Positions 11,231-21,782 of a DNA stretch of 64,000 nt are shown piece after piece. The DNA is taken from assembly GCF_004379255.2 (NCBI RefSeq), contig NC_056038.1, positions 14,042,363 to 14,106,362 of the forward strand. The letters are read 5' to 3'. The notes beneath the pieces were generated by a model. That model had not been told where the DNA came from, searched no databases, and was given only the letters and a program-made list of their open reading frames with translations. A program made the translations under genes and the position numbers. Numbering within the stretch: the first letter of the stretch is position 1; the number at the start of each line of letters is the position of its first letter. The stretch comes from Salvia splendens. Taxonomy: Eukaryota > Streptophyta > Magnoliopsida > Lamiales > Lamiaceae.

Positions 11231-12115
11231 AGTGTCCACTATAGTATAGGAGCGCTGGCCGCCCCGGCGGGGGCGAAGGTGGGGCGGTCTATAGTGGGCG
11301 GGACAAAAAAAAGGGGGCAGAAGGCCTTCCGCTGAGAAATGTGCGATGACGCGCAGGTCGCCGGGCGGCCGGCGCGCCGGCCTATAGTGGGGGCGGTTTG
11401 CGGGGTGGACGATTTTTTTATTTTTTGTTTTTTTAAATTCAATTTAATTTACCTATAAATACACCTTATTTCACTTATTATTATTACACCATTCCAATTC
11501 CTCACTTGCTCATTCTCTCAAATAAATTTGTGGATTCCATTGGTATTTAAAACGGGCGATTTGTGGAACGAGGCGTGGAATTCTCTGATTCAAGAGGTGC
11601 AGAACGACGCCGACGCAGAGGATGCGGCGCGCGGCGGAGATCGCAGAGGTCGCGATCCCTCGTGTGATTACTCCGTGCCGATCCAGATGGGCATACCACA
11701 AAGCAATGGATATTTAATCCACCGTTTCACTGATATGCGCAGGAGCACAACACATACCACACTCCAGGCTGATTTGATTGAAGAAGTTTGGGCACGTAGG
11801 GGAGGTGGCGGCGCAGTGTGAACACCATCGTGATGCTCAATAGATTAATATTTTGTTGTATAATTTTTTCAGTACTTTAATACGACGAAAATGTAGTGTT
11901 TAATTTTAATTTCTTCACTTATAGCAGTTTTTTTTAATTACGTATAATCCGATCATTTTAATTATAATTAAATTAAAATAAACGAAAAAAATTGGGGTTA
12001 TTGGAAGTGTCCGCCTATAGTGGCAGAAACCTTTTTTTAGGCGCCTACAAAAAAACTGAGGTTGTGGAAAAAAAAGAGACGGGGCTATAGGACTTGTCCG
12101 CCTTATAGTGGACAC
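11231..12115. mobile_element. PIF/Harbinger-type deletion derivative
   Basis: Ends are inverted repeats: AGTGTCCACTATAG at the left and the inverse TATAGTGGACAC at the right, with TAG on both flanks as the probable 3-bp target duplication. A GC-rich left end is followed by a TATA-like stretch and a short frame (11528-11821). The last codons of that frame (DLIEEVWARRGG) resemble the C-terminus of the intact Harbinger transposase at 41640-41684 (DMIEEVWARNRR). It is therefore an internally deleted relative of an autonomous element rather than a random MITE. It lies 17 bp upstream of the cyclin ATG at 11213. Confidence 0.7.
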
Positions 12116-12284
12116 TAGCGCCAGGAACACCTTCCTCCTCTCCTACAATCACAATCAAAAACACAAAATCAGACTTCAATCGACAATATTTTTCACCCAA
12201 TTGTCTAGAAAGCGTGGAAATTATTAAAGATTCTAGATCGTCGGAAACTCAAAATTCCATTATTGATTTAGCCCTAAATCTAGA

Positions 12285-12409
12285 ATGCCTTCCAAGCACG
12301 GCCACAAAATGCATAATAATTGTCAGAGATCGCTGCGATACCTCTGGTCTGCTGTTGAATCATTTGTCTTGACGCCATTCTTGAAAACCCCCTTGGTAAA
12401 TCTGAAACA
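12285..12409 (+). other. Possible orphan first exon, low confidence
   Basis: An ATG at 12285 opens a frame (MPSKHGHKMHNN) in ordinary-composition DNA divergent from the cyclin gene. It is followed by a possible donor (ATAG/GTAAAA) near 12418. If real, it is the start of a gene cut off by the transposon stack to the right. No family is recognised. A 15-bp string ACACTCGATAGGTAA occurs twice (about 12405 and 12473), which marks rearrangement. Confidence 0.2.
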
Positions 12410-12715
12410 CTCGATAGGTAAAATATTCTTCTTTTTCTTGGAAAAAAAAAATATTCTTCTTCTTCTTATGAAACACTCGATAGGTAAATCTGAAACACTG
12501 GATTGTACGAGACGCTGATCCAGGCGTTGTACAGAGCCTGTAATGACCCGCTAAGCCGATATTATTAGAAACAATATTATTAGCTTGATTACTTATATAA
12601 GTAACTTTTATGCGATTAAATCCGAGCCACGATAAATTGTCGTTGTTGTTTTAATGTTAGACAAGTGAATAGAAAATATAGATATATTACACCTATAAGA
12701 ATGTAATAATTTTAA

Positions 12716-12887
12716 TCCAAGCCCCTTGGCCTAGCGGTAAAGGGTGCTGGATACCGCGTACATCCTGGAGGTCTCGAGTTCGAACCCTGGGTGGAGTAAT
12801 TTGTCTTTCCTCCTTGTTATAGGAGTTGATTTGTAATTTCCTCCTTCATATATATGATATAAATATATGAAGTTAATTTAAAAAAAA
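12716..12887 (+). mobile_element. tRNA-derived SINE inside the solo LTR
   Basis: The head is tRNA-like, with Pol III box A (TGGCCTAGCGG at about 12728) and box B (GTTCGAACC at about 12779). A non-tRNA body and an A-tail follow. A perfect 19-bp target duplication (AAGAATGTAATAATTTTAA) flanks it at 12697-12715 and 12888-12906, which proves retroposition and rules out a resident tRNA gene. Confidence 0.92.
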
Positions 12888-14590
12888 AAGAATGTAATAA
12901 TTTTAAATAAATAAATAAGATCCCAAAAATTAAATTTTAATAATATCGGATACATCCGATAAAAGTCCAACAAACTTTAATTTTATACATCCTACGAAAA
13001 ATCGGGTACTTCAACGCGGACAGCCACGAACTTGAGCCGATTGTACCTACACCAAATTAAATGATTAAGTAAGCAAATACCAATAAAAAAAATTAATTAA
13101 TTAATTAATATATATATATATTTTTTAGCTTATCCGAGAAGGACTTTGTCATGACAATGCATTTAATGCTACTTGATGAGTAGTAGAAATAATAAATGCA
13201 GCATTTATGAAGGCATTAATGAAGTATGGAAAAAAAATCCTCATCCTCTGACACATATGGTGAACATTCTCTCCAAGAATAATTGCAGGTTACGTTTGCC
13301 ATCTTTTATAGATCAGTATATTTACTCACTTTCCTTCACCATAAAACATCACCATCATATATCCTAATCACCCCTTCACAAACCCCACATAATTCCTTCA
13401 CACACCCCACATACTATTTCCTCTGCCCACTCAAATTCCATATCGGACAGAGTCTAAGGAGGAAGATTTGCACACACTTGTAGAATCAAGTCCCCAATCC
13501 AACACCACCTCGCCCCCACATAAAAAGGTAACCCCAAATCTTCTTTCATTTTTATGCATATACATCAGATTATAGTAGGAATGAAAATGGAAACATGCTA
13601 GGTAACCACTATTTCCACATATTACATCAGGGACTCCAAAATTCACCCAACACTTACAAGTAGCATGCCAAAACCAAATTCTTTCCCCAAACTTTTGAAT
13701 GATAGAAATAACATAGGGTAGCTAGAAATACTTATCTTAGGAGACGAATCAGCCGGATTCAGGCAGCAAGCTCGGCAGCCCGGAGACGACGAGGGCAACC
13801 CCACACCCTTATGACTTTCTATAAGTTCAAAATCTTGCCACATCTACAAAGCTAAAACACAAAACATAAATAAAAGACAAAATCTTTATAGAAAATAAAA
13901 TAAAATAAAAACAAAAGAGAAGAAATTTAACATTACCTTCCGGGAGTTTCTCGGTGACGACGGCGGTGCAGTGAACCGAGAGAGAGACCGACCGAGGGAG
14001 AGAGAGACCTCTGCTGCTACGGCCGGACTCCGGGAAGAGGACGGGGAAGCCGTCTCCTGTGCATGCACAGTGGCGGCGGCGGCGAATCTGGAGAGAAAGA
14101 GGGGGGCGGCGGCGCGTGAGGAAGAGGGAAGAGGGAGAGAGGGCCGCCGCCGGAGCGACGGCGCTGGCGGGGAGGCGGATCGGCGGCGTCGAGAGGGAGG
14201 AGAGAAAGAGGCGGTGCATTTTTGTGAAATGATGGAGAAGATGATGACTGAGTGTCATGTAGGGTTAGTTTTTTTTCCTTTGGGCTAGAGTTTTTAGGAA
14301 TTGGGCTGCATGTATTGGGCTAAGAAGATGAGAGAATTAGAAAATAATAATTTGAGCCCATTTCCTTCTAAATATTTTGAAGCTACAATGCATAATAAAT
14401 GTGAGGGCCATTCCGAATTTAATTATTTTGGACCTAAGAATAAAATGGTTAAGGAAGCTAAAATAAATAGTTGTGGCCCAAATTGTTTTATTTATTTAGG
14501 AATAGTTAGTAAAGTATAGAATACCAATTTTGGTTGGAACCTAACTAGCAAACGAAGTGGTAGTAAATAATGCAAGATTTGGAAATTTTC

Positions 14591-14623
<33 letters not shown>
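14591..14623. repeat. (TAA)n microsatellite
   Basis: About eleven uninterrupted TAA units within the solo LTR. Seen directly. Confidence 0.9.
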
Positions 14624-14624
<1 letters not shown>

Positions 14625-16447
14625 TTTAATAATAAAGTTAAACCTTGAGATTTTATTTCTCATTTAATTAGATTAGTTTAAAACTAAATTAGTATTTTTT
14701 TTCTTTCCTATTGTGATATTTTCAAAAGGTTACCTCCGCAAGTAAAGTCGGAGCGAAAGATTCAAATTAAGGAAACTAAACGATCAAGGTGAGCTTTCTT
14801 ATACTAAAAATACAAATCGTATTATATGAAAACACGAACACATGTTCGTGATTTTTAAAGATGTTGTCTTGCCATAAATGTTTTGTGTATGATGCCTATC
14901 TGTTTGGCTAAGGCCAAAGGAATTATGAATGATGATATAAGTCGAATTCGGGTCCCAGTGAGGGTGGTGTCCCCGCTCGGACTAGTGTACACAAGCTACC
15001 TCTTTCATGTTGGGCAGAGCAGGTGACCGAGGAAGGTGGCCACCTTCCCGGCACAAGGATACCTCTGACATGATGGGCAGAGTAGGTGACCGTGCTAGAA
15101 CACCATCTCGACGGCACAATGTGATCAGATATGGCTAAGTACAGGAAAAAGGGCCCAATGTGAATATTTTTTTAGTAAGCTCGGGTCTTTTCAATAAAAC
15201 CCCGAGTATTACTGTGATGATGACTTGACAATATTTTTAAATGTATATGTGTAATTTTCGGCAATGTGTTCACTGAGTACTTTTGTACTTAACCCTGCAT
15301 ATATTTCTAAATGTGCAGGTTGAGTCGTGGAAATGGGGAGGGACGAGTGCTGTGGAGAGCAAGCTAGTAGCTAACTATGAATAAAACTCTCGGAGGTTCA
15401 TGTCTCCACACATGGACCGCGTTCTTTTGTTTCCGCTATGCCGGTTAAAAGGAAATGCTTATTTTACTTTTGACTCTGATAAACAGGAGTTGTATGAACA
15501 GTCACTCGATTCTGTATAATCGAGTGTATTTTGTTATAAGTATTTTCCCTGCTTGACTTCATCTTTGTGTGTCTCGTTCTACTTTGGCTTTAATTTCCCC
15601 TAAATTCTATCCCTGCTTCTTATAATCCATCCTTAGTCACGGTTTCCCGGTTATGCTATCCTTAGCTAACTGCGGTCGTGACAGAGCCACCGTGTCCTTG
15701 CGGCTGTACGGATGACGGCCTATATCCTCCTCCTCCTCCTCGGCCGTCTCATCCTCTTCCTCCACGGCGTCGAATGCCCTGGAGCTTCCACCACCTCGTC
15801 CTCCTTCCGGATTGGGTTCATCCGGATAATCCCTGCGAATACCTCGGGGCGGAGGAACGAGCGTATGCATTCACATCAAAATAGGGTGGTTGGTACCCCG
15901 CCGGCGTCGACGAGCCTTGGGTGGGTGCCCGGCGTCAACGAACCGGAACCACCCAAGACATTGTACATGCCCCCAGTCGCCAAACGCGTTGATGTCAAAC
16001 CCGCCGGAGTCGCCAGAGTTTCCGTCGCCGGACATTTTGTGATGAAAATTGGAGAGGTTAGATGAAAATTGGAGAGGAAATGGAGATGATTTGGGAAGAA
16101 TAGATGTGTGTTTGTGTGTATAATGAGAATGAAATAGGAGTAGTAAAAAAGAAAAAAATAAATAAAAAAAACGGTCGAAAACAGTAATTTGAATTTTTAA
16201 TTTTTTTTATTAAATTCAAATTTTTTTAAAAAAAAATGATTTATTGCATCAGCGTAACGAAACCCACTCGCGGCCGGCGAGTGGGCGTCACGCCCAGCGC
16301 CAGCGCGCGCCAGCTGTCTCGGTGGGACGTGCGTCTTAGCTAGACCGGGACGAGACGGGACGCTGGAACGCGTCTCGCTTCCGTCTCGTCTCGGAGGGAC
16401 GAGATACGAGACACCCCGCGACCGTTGCGGGTGATCTAAGCATGCAC

Positions 16448-19400
16448 AAACCGAACCGGCCCGACGGTTAACCTGCGGTTCGGAACCGCCGGTTCATGAA
16501 CCAGAACCGGCATCGGTGGTTTAAACCGGCTGGCGGTTCAGCGGTTCAAGCGGGCCGGTTCAGGTTCGGGAATATGACGAACCGTAACCGGCGGTTTGCC
16601 AGTTTTAACCATCGGTTCAAAGGTCCCAACGGGCAGATTCCGGCTAGGGCATAGGGTTGCAGTCGAGGTGTGCATAAAAACCGGCGGTTCCGGTGCTTTT
16701 TCAGGTGGCAGAGCGTAGGTGGCAGTGTATAGGCCTGAAAACCGGTCAGAAACCGTGGACTGAACCGTCGGTTCAGGCGGTAAACCGGCCGAGTTAGAAA
16801 TTTGAATTTTTTTATTTCTTGCAATTTTACTCCTATAAATACCTCACTTTCCCCATCATTTTTACTCACCCCATTGTTATGTTAACAAGGATTTCCTTCT
16901 CAATCTTCATTTCTCTATTCTCTCATCATTCTCTCTAATTGCTCAAGTTGTTTACTAGTTACTACTTACTACCATATTTGTTGTTATGTTCGTAATTTAC
17001 CATTTATTCAATACTCCATATTACATCCATACTACTTTCATTTATCACTATGTCTTCTTCTCGTGATGGACCGGGACGTAGTGATCGGGGCAAAGGAATT
17101 GCCCAAGATCAAAGTAGTCGTCCCTCAAAATCAAGGCGACCTAGTCGTCGAGAAGTTATGGAAGAGGTTTCCCGAGTGGCGGCTGAACGCATGCAAGTAA
17201 GTTCTAAAAAATTATTTTTACAATTCATGATTTTATAAGATTGAGTTTTTAATTTTTTTTTTGTGTTCCTAGTTATAACTTCAACTTATATAATATTGAC
17301 AGATAGAAGAAGATCATAGGATGGTCATGCTACTCGCTGAAATGCAACAAGGTGGGGGGGATGGGCGGTGGTAGTTCCCAACAACAAGAGGACGAGTACG
17401 ACGTGTCTATATCGTCGGACTCAGACAACAATGATGATAGATCTCATTTTCGTATTCCGTGTAGCACCGGCGGAAATGAGGAGATGCCTCCTCCCCCTCC
17501 ACCCACTAACACTACAAAAGCTTTAAAATCTGATATTTTTGTTAAACACTACAAGAAGGTCCCGGTGGTGATTCCAAGTCCTCATGATCCGCACTCTCAA
17601 GAAGAGACTTCGGCGTTTCATGCATATTGTAACTATTGTGATAAAATCAACAAATTTGCGAGTGGTGGGTGATATGGCACCCTCCATCGTCATTTGGTGA
17701 CAAAGCATCCGGTAGAATGTGTAACTACCTCTACCCAAACCCAACTAAACTTCCAATCCGGTGCCTCAGGTTCGTCAGGTAGCCTCTTTTTAAATATGAT
17801 CAAAACTTTTTTGCTGACGTTTGACTATATGGGTTGCAATGAAACATTTTCCTTTTAATGTTTATGATGATAACAAATTTGAGGTTACTATGCAAAGTGG
17901 TTTAAACATAGCTATCAAAAGAGTAGGTCGAATGACCGTTCAACGATCTACCGTTAGACAATGTTTAGAGAAAAAAGTTGAATTATCACGTTATTTACTT
18001 AACTTGGGCCACAAAGTGAACATTTGCTCAGATGTATGGACTGATTGTTTTAACCGGCATTCATACATGGGCATTACGGTTCACTTTGTAAACAATAGTT
18101 GGACTTTGAACAAGCGTTTAATTGGTTTTAGAGAATTTGAGACACCACACACTGCACCCGAAATTGCTTCTTTAATTATTCAAGTTTTGAATGAGTTTCA
18201 ATTATGCAATAAGATATTTTCTGTTGGTTTTGATAATGCAACTGCTAACACTGCAAGTATTAGTGATTTGATTGCGGCTTGTGCTCCGGTTATTGGAGGT
18301 AAGTATTTTCATCAAAGATACATATGTCATATTTTAAATTTATGAGTACAAAATGCGCTTGAATTATTGCAAAAGAATGTTAGTCCTATTATAAATGCAG
18401 TTAGATTAATCTATCAAAACCCAGCTATTGGCAAAGCTTGGAAGAAATATTGCCATCAAAAGAATGTAAGATATACGAATTTTACTAGGGATGTGTCTCA
18501 TAGATGAAATTCGACATATGATTGTCTAAATTCTACTTTGACGCATAAAGATTCTTTATGTGATTTCTTTAGAACCTATCCCGTTCATGATTTATATCTT
18601 TCGCATAGCTGTTGGGAACATAGCGTGGCTTTATTTAAATTGTTCAAATATTTCAAAAATGCAACTGTTGAATTATTGGGTGTTTATTATTGCACTGTTG
18701 TTCGTGTTTTAGAGCATTGCATGTATATATCACTTGGTTTTAAAACTACAATGAAAAATGCTTACTCTTCACCTGAATTGATGTGTGTTTTATATTATAT
18801 GATTGAGAAATGGCTTAAGTATTTCGGTGAGATTCCAACGGTGTTTTTGATTGCAAAGGTCTTGGATCCAAAATGGAAATTAGCCGGTACCTCCAAGATT
18901 TTAGTTTTTTATTATAACAATTTGAGTTCTATTGATCTTGGTCCACTTAAAGCATTGCAATCGGATACCAGTGACGAATTCGGAGTAGACCTCTCAGAAA
19001 CATTTCAAATAAACCTCCTGAACTGGTCAATTATCCAACAAACCTTCGAGTATAACTTGCGTGCTCTCTACACTGAATATGAAACCAAGTATAATAGTAC
19101 CCACCAAGTTAGAAGACCTCCCCCTCCTCAACAACATAACTTTGGCTTCGCATTTCAAGCCGATTATGATGACCCCGACGCGCAATCCCAATTAGCCGAC
19201 CTATACAGCTACAGCACCGGCGGAAGGTCCTCAGGTATGGTAAGTGAGTTAGATTTATATTTCGATTCACTCTTTTCCTTTGGTGATGATGGTCCTACTC
19301 ATCCCGCCCAAATCGACGTCGTCGATTGGTGGGGAACACACGAGAAAGATTTTCCCATACATGCTTCAATGGCCAAGGAGATTTTTTCTGTTCCGGCTTC

Positions 19401-20389
19401 CACTGTCGCCGTCGAGTCCGCTTTTAGTGTTGGCTCGCGTGTGTTGGATGAATCAAGAAGTAAGCTCTTCGTGAAAAAATGGAAGCCATGATGTTACTTG
19501 ATAATTGGGCCAAAGCTGACGTCAGAGAACAAGAAAATGATTGGGATGATCGTCAGGAGGGATCACAAGAAGAATTCACCGGGGATGAATCGTAGGTCAA
19601 CCGTCAACCGCCGGCCAAGCCAGATAGGTAAGTAAGGTAGGAGAACTACGTGGGCTTTGATTCCCTAATGCAAATGAGCATTGAGGATACTTAGGCACCT
19701 CAACTTAAATTTTAAATTTAAGTTGAGCTCAAGTCCTTTTTCCTTTATTTCTTTTTTTTTTCCATTTGTTTCTACTTTAAAAATATGCAAATACAATTAA
19801 ATAATTATATTTGTATATACTCTAGTCGATGAAATAGATTTCTCTATAAGGCTAAATCCGAGAAACTTTTGACAATTCTACTATAATTGTTGATTGTTAG
19901 ACTAAACTCAACATTTAAAGTTGAATTGCTAAATGTATCCTCAATTTAGTTATGTAGAAAGATCTCCTTCGCCGACTAAGAGTATATATACTTATAAAAT
20001 TATTGTTCAGAACTTCTAAGTCTTTTTTGTAATTTGTAATTAGCTTCATTGTTGACTAGTAGTCTCGTTGTATTTAAAATTTTGTTTAAGACTTCAAGAC
20101 CTCAAAATTTTTGTGATTTGTAATTGTTGTAACTTGTAATCTCAATAAAATTACAACTTTCATCGTGTTTTTTTGAATTTTATTTACGTACATTTCATAG
20201 ATAAACAAATAAAAAAATGCAAAAAAAAAATTGCTGAACCGCCAAACCAGCGGTTCAGTCAAAAAAACGGTGGTTTTTTGAACCGAAACCGGAACCGCCG
20301 GGACCCATGGCTGGCCGGTTCCGGTTCATGGGGATGATGAACCGTGAACCGCCGGTTCATGAATCGGAACCGGCGGTTTCGACCCGTGT
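16448..20389 (+). mobile_element. hAT transposon carrying a decayed transposase
   Basis: Both subterminal regions are packed with ACCGGCGGTT / AACCGCCGGTT motifs in both orientations (16448-16800 and 20235-20385), a layout usual for hAT transposase-binding sites. The 8-bp string GCATGCAC occurs at both edges (16440-16447 and 20390-20397) and is the likely target duplication. It is itself palindromic, so the exact ends could shift by a few bases. The left edge abuts the TAA of the Harbinger terminus at 16437-16439. Confidence 0.7.
17050..19595 (+). pseudogene. hAT transposase (BED finger, Ac-like), inactivated
   Basis: The reading order is a basic N-terminus (MSSSRDGPGRSD), a probable 106-bp intron (17197-17302), a BED zinc finger (CNYCDK...HRHLVTKHP, about 17624-17715), the DDE-type core (SDVWTDCFNRHSYMGIT; GFDNATANT) and the C-terminal hAT dimerisation domain (DVVDWWGTHEKDFPIHASMA, STVAVESAFSVGSRVLDESR). 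Lesions: a frame slip in a G-run near 17355, TGA at 17669 in the finger, a slip near 17820, TGA at 18343, TGA at 18505 in place of the Trp usual there, and a slip near 19478 before the final MEAMMLLDNW segment. No functional enzyme can be made from this copy. The number of lesions suggests moderate age. Confidence 0.9.
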
Positions 20390-20825
20390 GCATGCACGCA
20401 AAGCCAATGAGGAGGAGCAAACGTCGGCCACGTCTCCTTCCTGGAACGGTTCTAATAAATCATACACCCTATTTTGTCTCTTTCTTGTCATTTTTATTAA
20501 AAAAAATCTAGTATTTCATGTGGTCTCGTCTATTCATGCAACTATATTGATACACACTTCTCAATAAAATTTATATTTTTATTTAGATGTATTTTTTAAA
20601 TTATATAATTTTCTTTTTTTATTATGTATTTAGTGAAATGTTTTTTTTAAATAGTTGCATTTTTAAATCGAAAAAATAAAATGATGAATAGCTAAGAAGA
20701 GACGATTAAGAGGTGGAGCGTTGCAGGTGTTGTTTCTTAATTAAGAGTAGAGTAAAAGTGGTGTAGGGCACATCTTAGTGAACATAAAAGATGGATAGGA
20801 GACAGATAAAAGACATGGTTGCTAA

Positions 20826-21544
20826 GGCCTTCCGCAACGCGTCCCTTAGCCGTCACTTATCTCGTCCCGGGGTGACGGAACGGTTAAGGGAGGGCGTTGC
20901 AGCCTTCCGTCTCCATCCCGTCACGGAGAAACGCCCGTCCCAGAGGGACAGCTCACGAGACGTCTAGCCACGCGCGTTGGCGACGTGGCTAGCTCCGGTT
21001 CGTCCGTGACGCCCACTCGCCGGCCCGCGCGTGGGCGTCGTTTTTATCCGGAAAAATATTTTTTTTGTTTTTTTTTTAAAATTTAGGAAAAATTTAAAAA
21101 TTAAAAAAAATTCCAAAAAATATACTAGCCGTTTATAGGCGTTTTTTTTGCAAATTTTTATTTATTTTTTATTTTTTTAAAGCATCCAATCACTTCTATA
21201 AATATCAAATCATTCCCACAAATTAATCCACCATAAAAAAATATGTTTTTTAATTTAAATTATGTATTTTTAATTTTTTTAGGATTTTATTAATGAGGTT
21301 TTTAAATTTTTTTGAATTTTAAGTTGTACTTTTATTTTATTTTTAATTAAGTGTGTTTTTTTTACTTGAATTTGGTTGGAAATAAAAATAAAAAATGAAA
21401 TTGAATGAATAGTAATTTAAAGGACGGTTAAGGGATGAAGGGTTGCAGGTTCCATCTCTTAGTTAAGGGATGGAGTAAAAAAGTACAGTGGGGCCCGCGA
21501 ATAGTAATTTAAGAGACGGTTTAGTGACAGCGTTGTGGATGACC
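20826..21544. mobile_element. Harbinger-type MITE, 719 bp
   Basis: Inverted ends: GGCCTTCCGCAACGCG at the left; at the right the inverse reads GGTCATCCACAACGCTG. TAA target duplications lie at 20823-20825 and 21545-21547. The left 230 bp are GC-rich with repeated CGTCCC/GGGACG motifs and the middle is almost pure A/T. No ORF. Confidence 0.85.
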
Positions 21545-21608
21545 TAATGCTCTTATTTCATTTTTTCTTTTTTTAATAAATGTATCTCAAATTCTATCAA
21601 CTCATTTA

Positions 21609-21782
21609 TTCACAATTAGTATAAAATTAGGTTTCGTTTAGTAGACTATCCATGTTATGATATGTATTATGGTTTGTGCTATTTATATTTTTAATTTCAC
21701 AATTAGTATAAAATTAGGTTTCGTTTAGTAGACTATCCATGTTATGATATGTATTATGGTTTGTGCTATTTATATTTTTAAT
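21609..21782 (+). repeat. Perfect 87-bp tandem duplication
   Basis: The 87-bp unit at 21609-21695 recurs without a visible mismatch at 21696-21782 in AT-rich intergenic DNA. The lack of divergence implies a recent event or an assembly artefact. Confidence 0.92.

Larger units (their letters stand above)
12539..15683 (+). mobile_element. Solo LTR of a Ty3/gypsy (Tekay-like) retrotransposon
   Basis: Starts TGTAATGACCCGC and ends GCGGTCGTGACA, flanked by the perfect 5-bp duplication GAGCC (12534-12538 and 15684-15688). No gag or pol sequence lies between these points, so this is a recombined solo LTR. The string GAGTACTTTTGTACT near 15278 and the terminal motifs are typical of chromovirus Tekay/Del LTRs. 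It is 3.1 kb including a SINE (12716-12887) and an (ATA)n run. Minus-strand open frames around 13827-14258 are proline- and arginine-rich low-complexity translations of the LTR, not a gene. Confidence 0.85.
12483..16436 (-). pseudogene. Harbinger ORF1 (Myb/SANT-like) element fragment, split by a solo LTR
   Basis: On the minus strand, from 16036, a frame opens with an acidic, Gly-rich N-terminus of the plant Harbinger ORF1 type (EEEDETAEEEEEDIGRHPYS, then RKDTVAL). Removing the solo LTR at 12539-15683 and one copy of its 5-bp duplication continues the frame as DTVALYNAWISVSYNP, the start of the Myb/SANT-like DNA-binding region. It breaks off soon after, near 12483. An early TGA (near 15872) also interrupts it. 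The element's terminal repeat (GATCACCCGCAACGG on the minus strand) ends at 16436 followed by TAA, the Harbinger target site. The other terminus is lost. Confidence 0.7.

Noticed and set aside
12727..12800. A genuine nuclear tRNA gene
   Set aside because: Boxes A and B are present but the sequence sits between perfect 19-bp duplications with an A-tail, so it is the head of a SINE.
13827..14288. Gene for a proline/arginine-rich protein within the solo LTR
   Set aside because: Low-complexity frames on both strands inside a sequence bounded by LTR ends and a 5-bp duplication; no exon structure or family.
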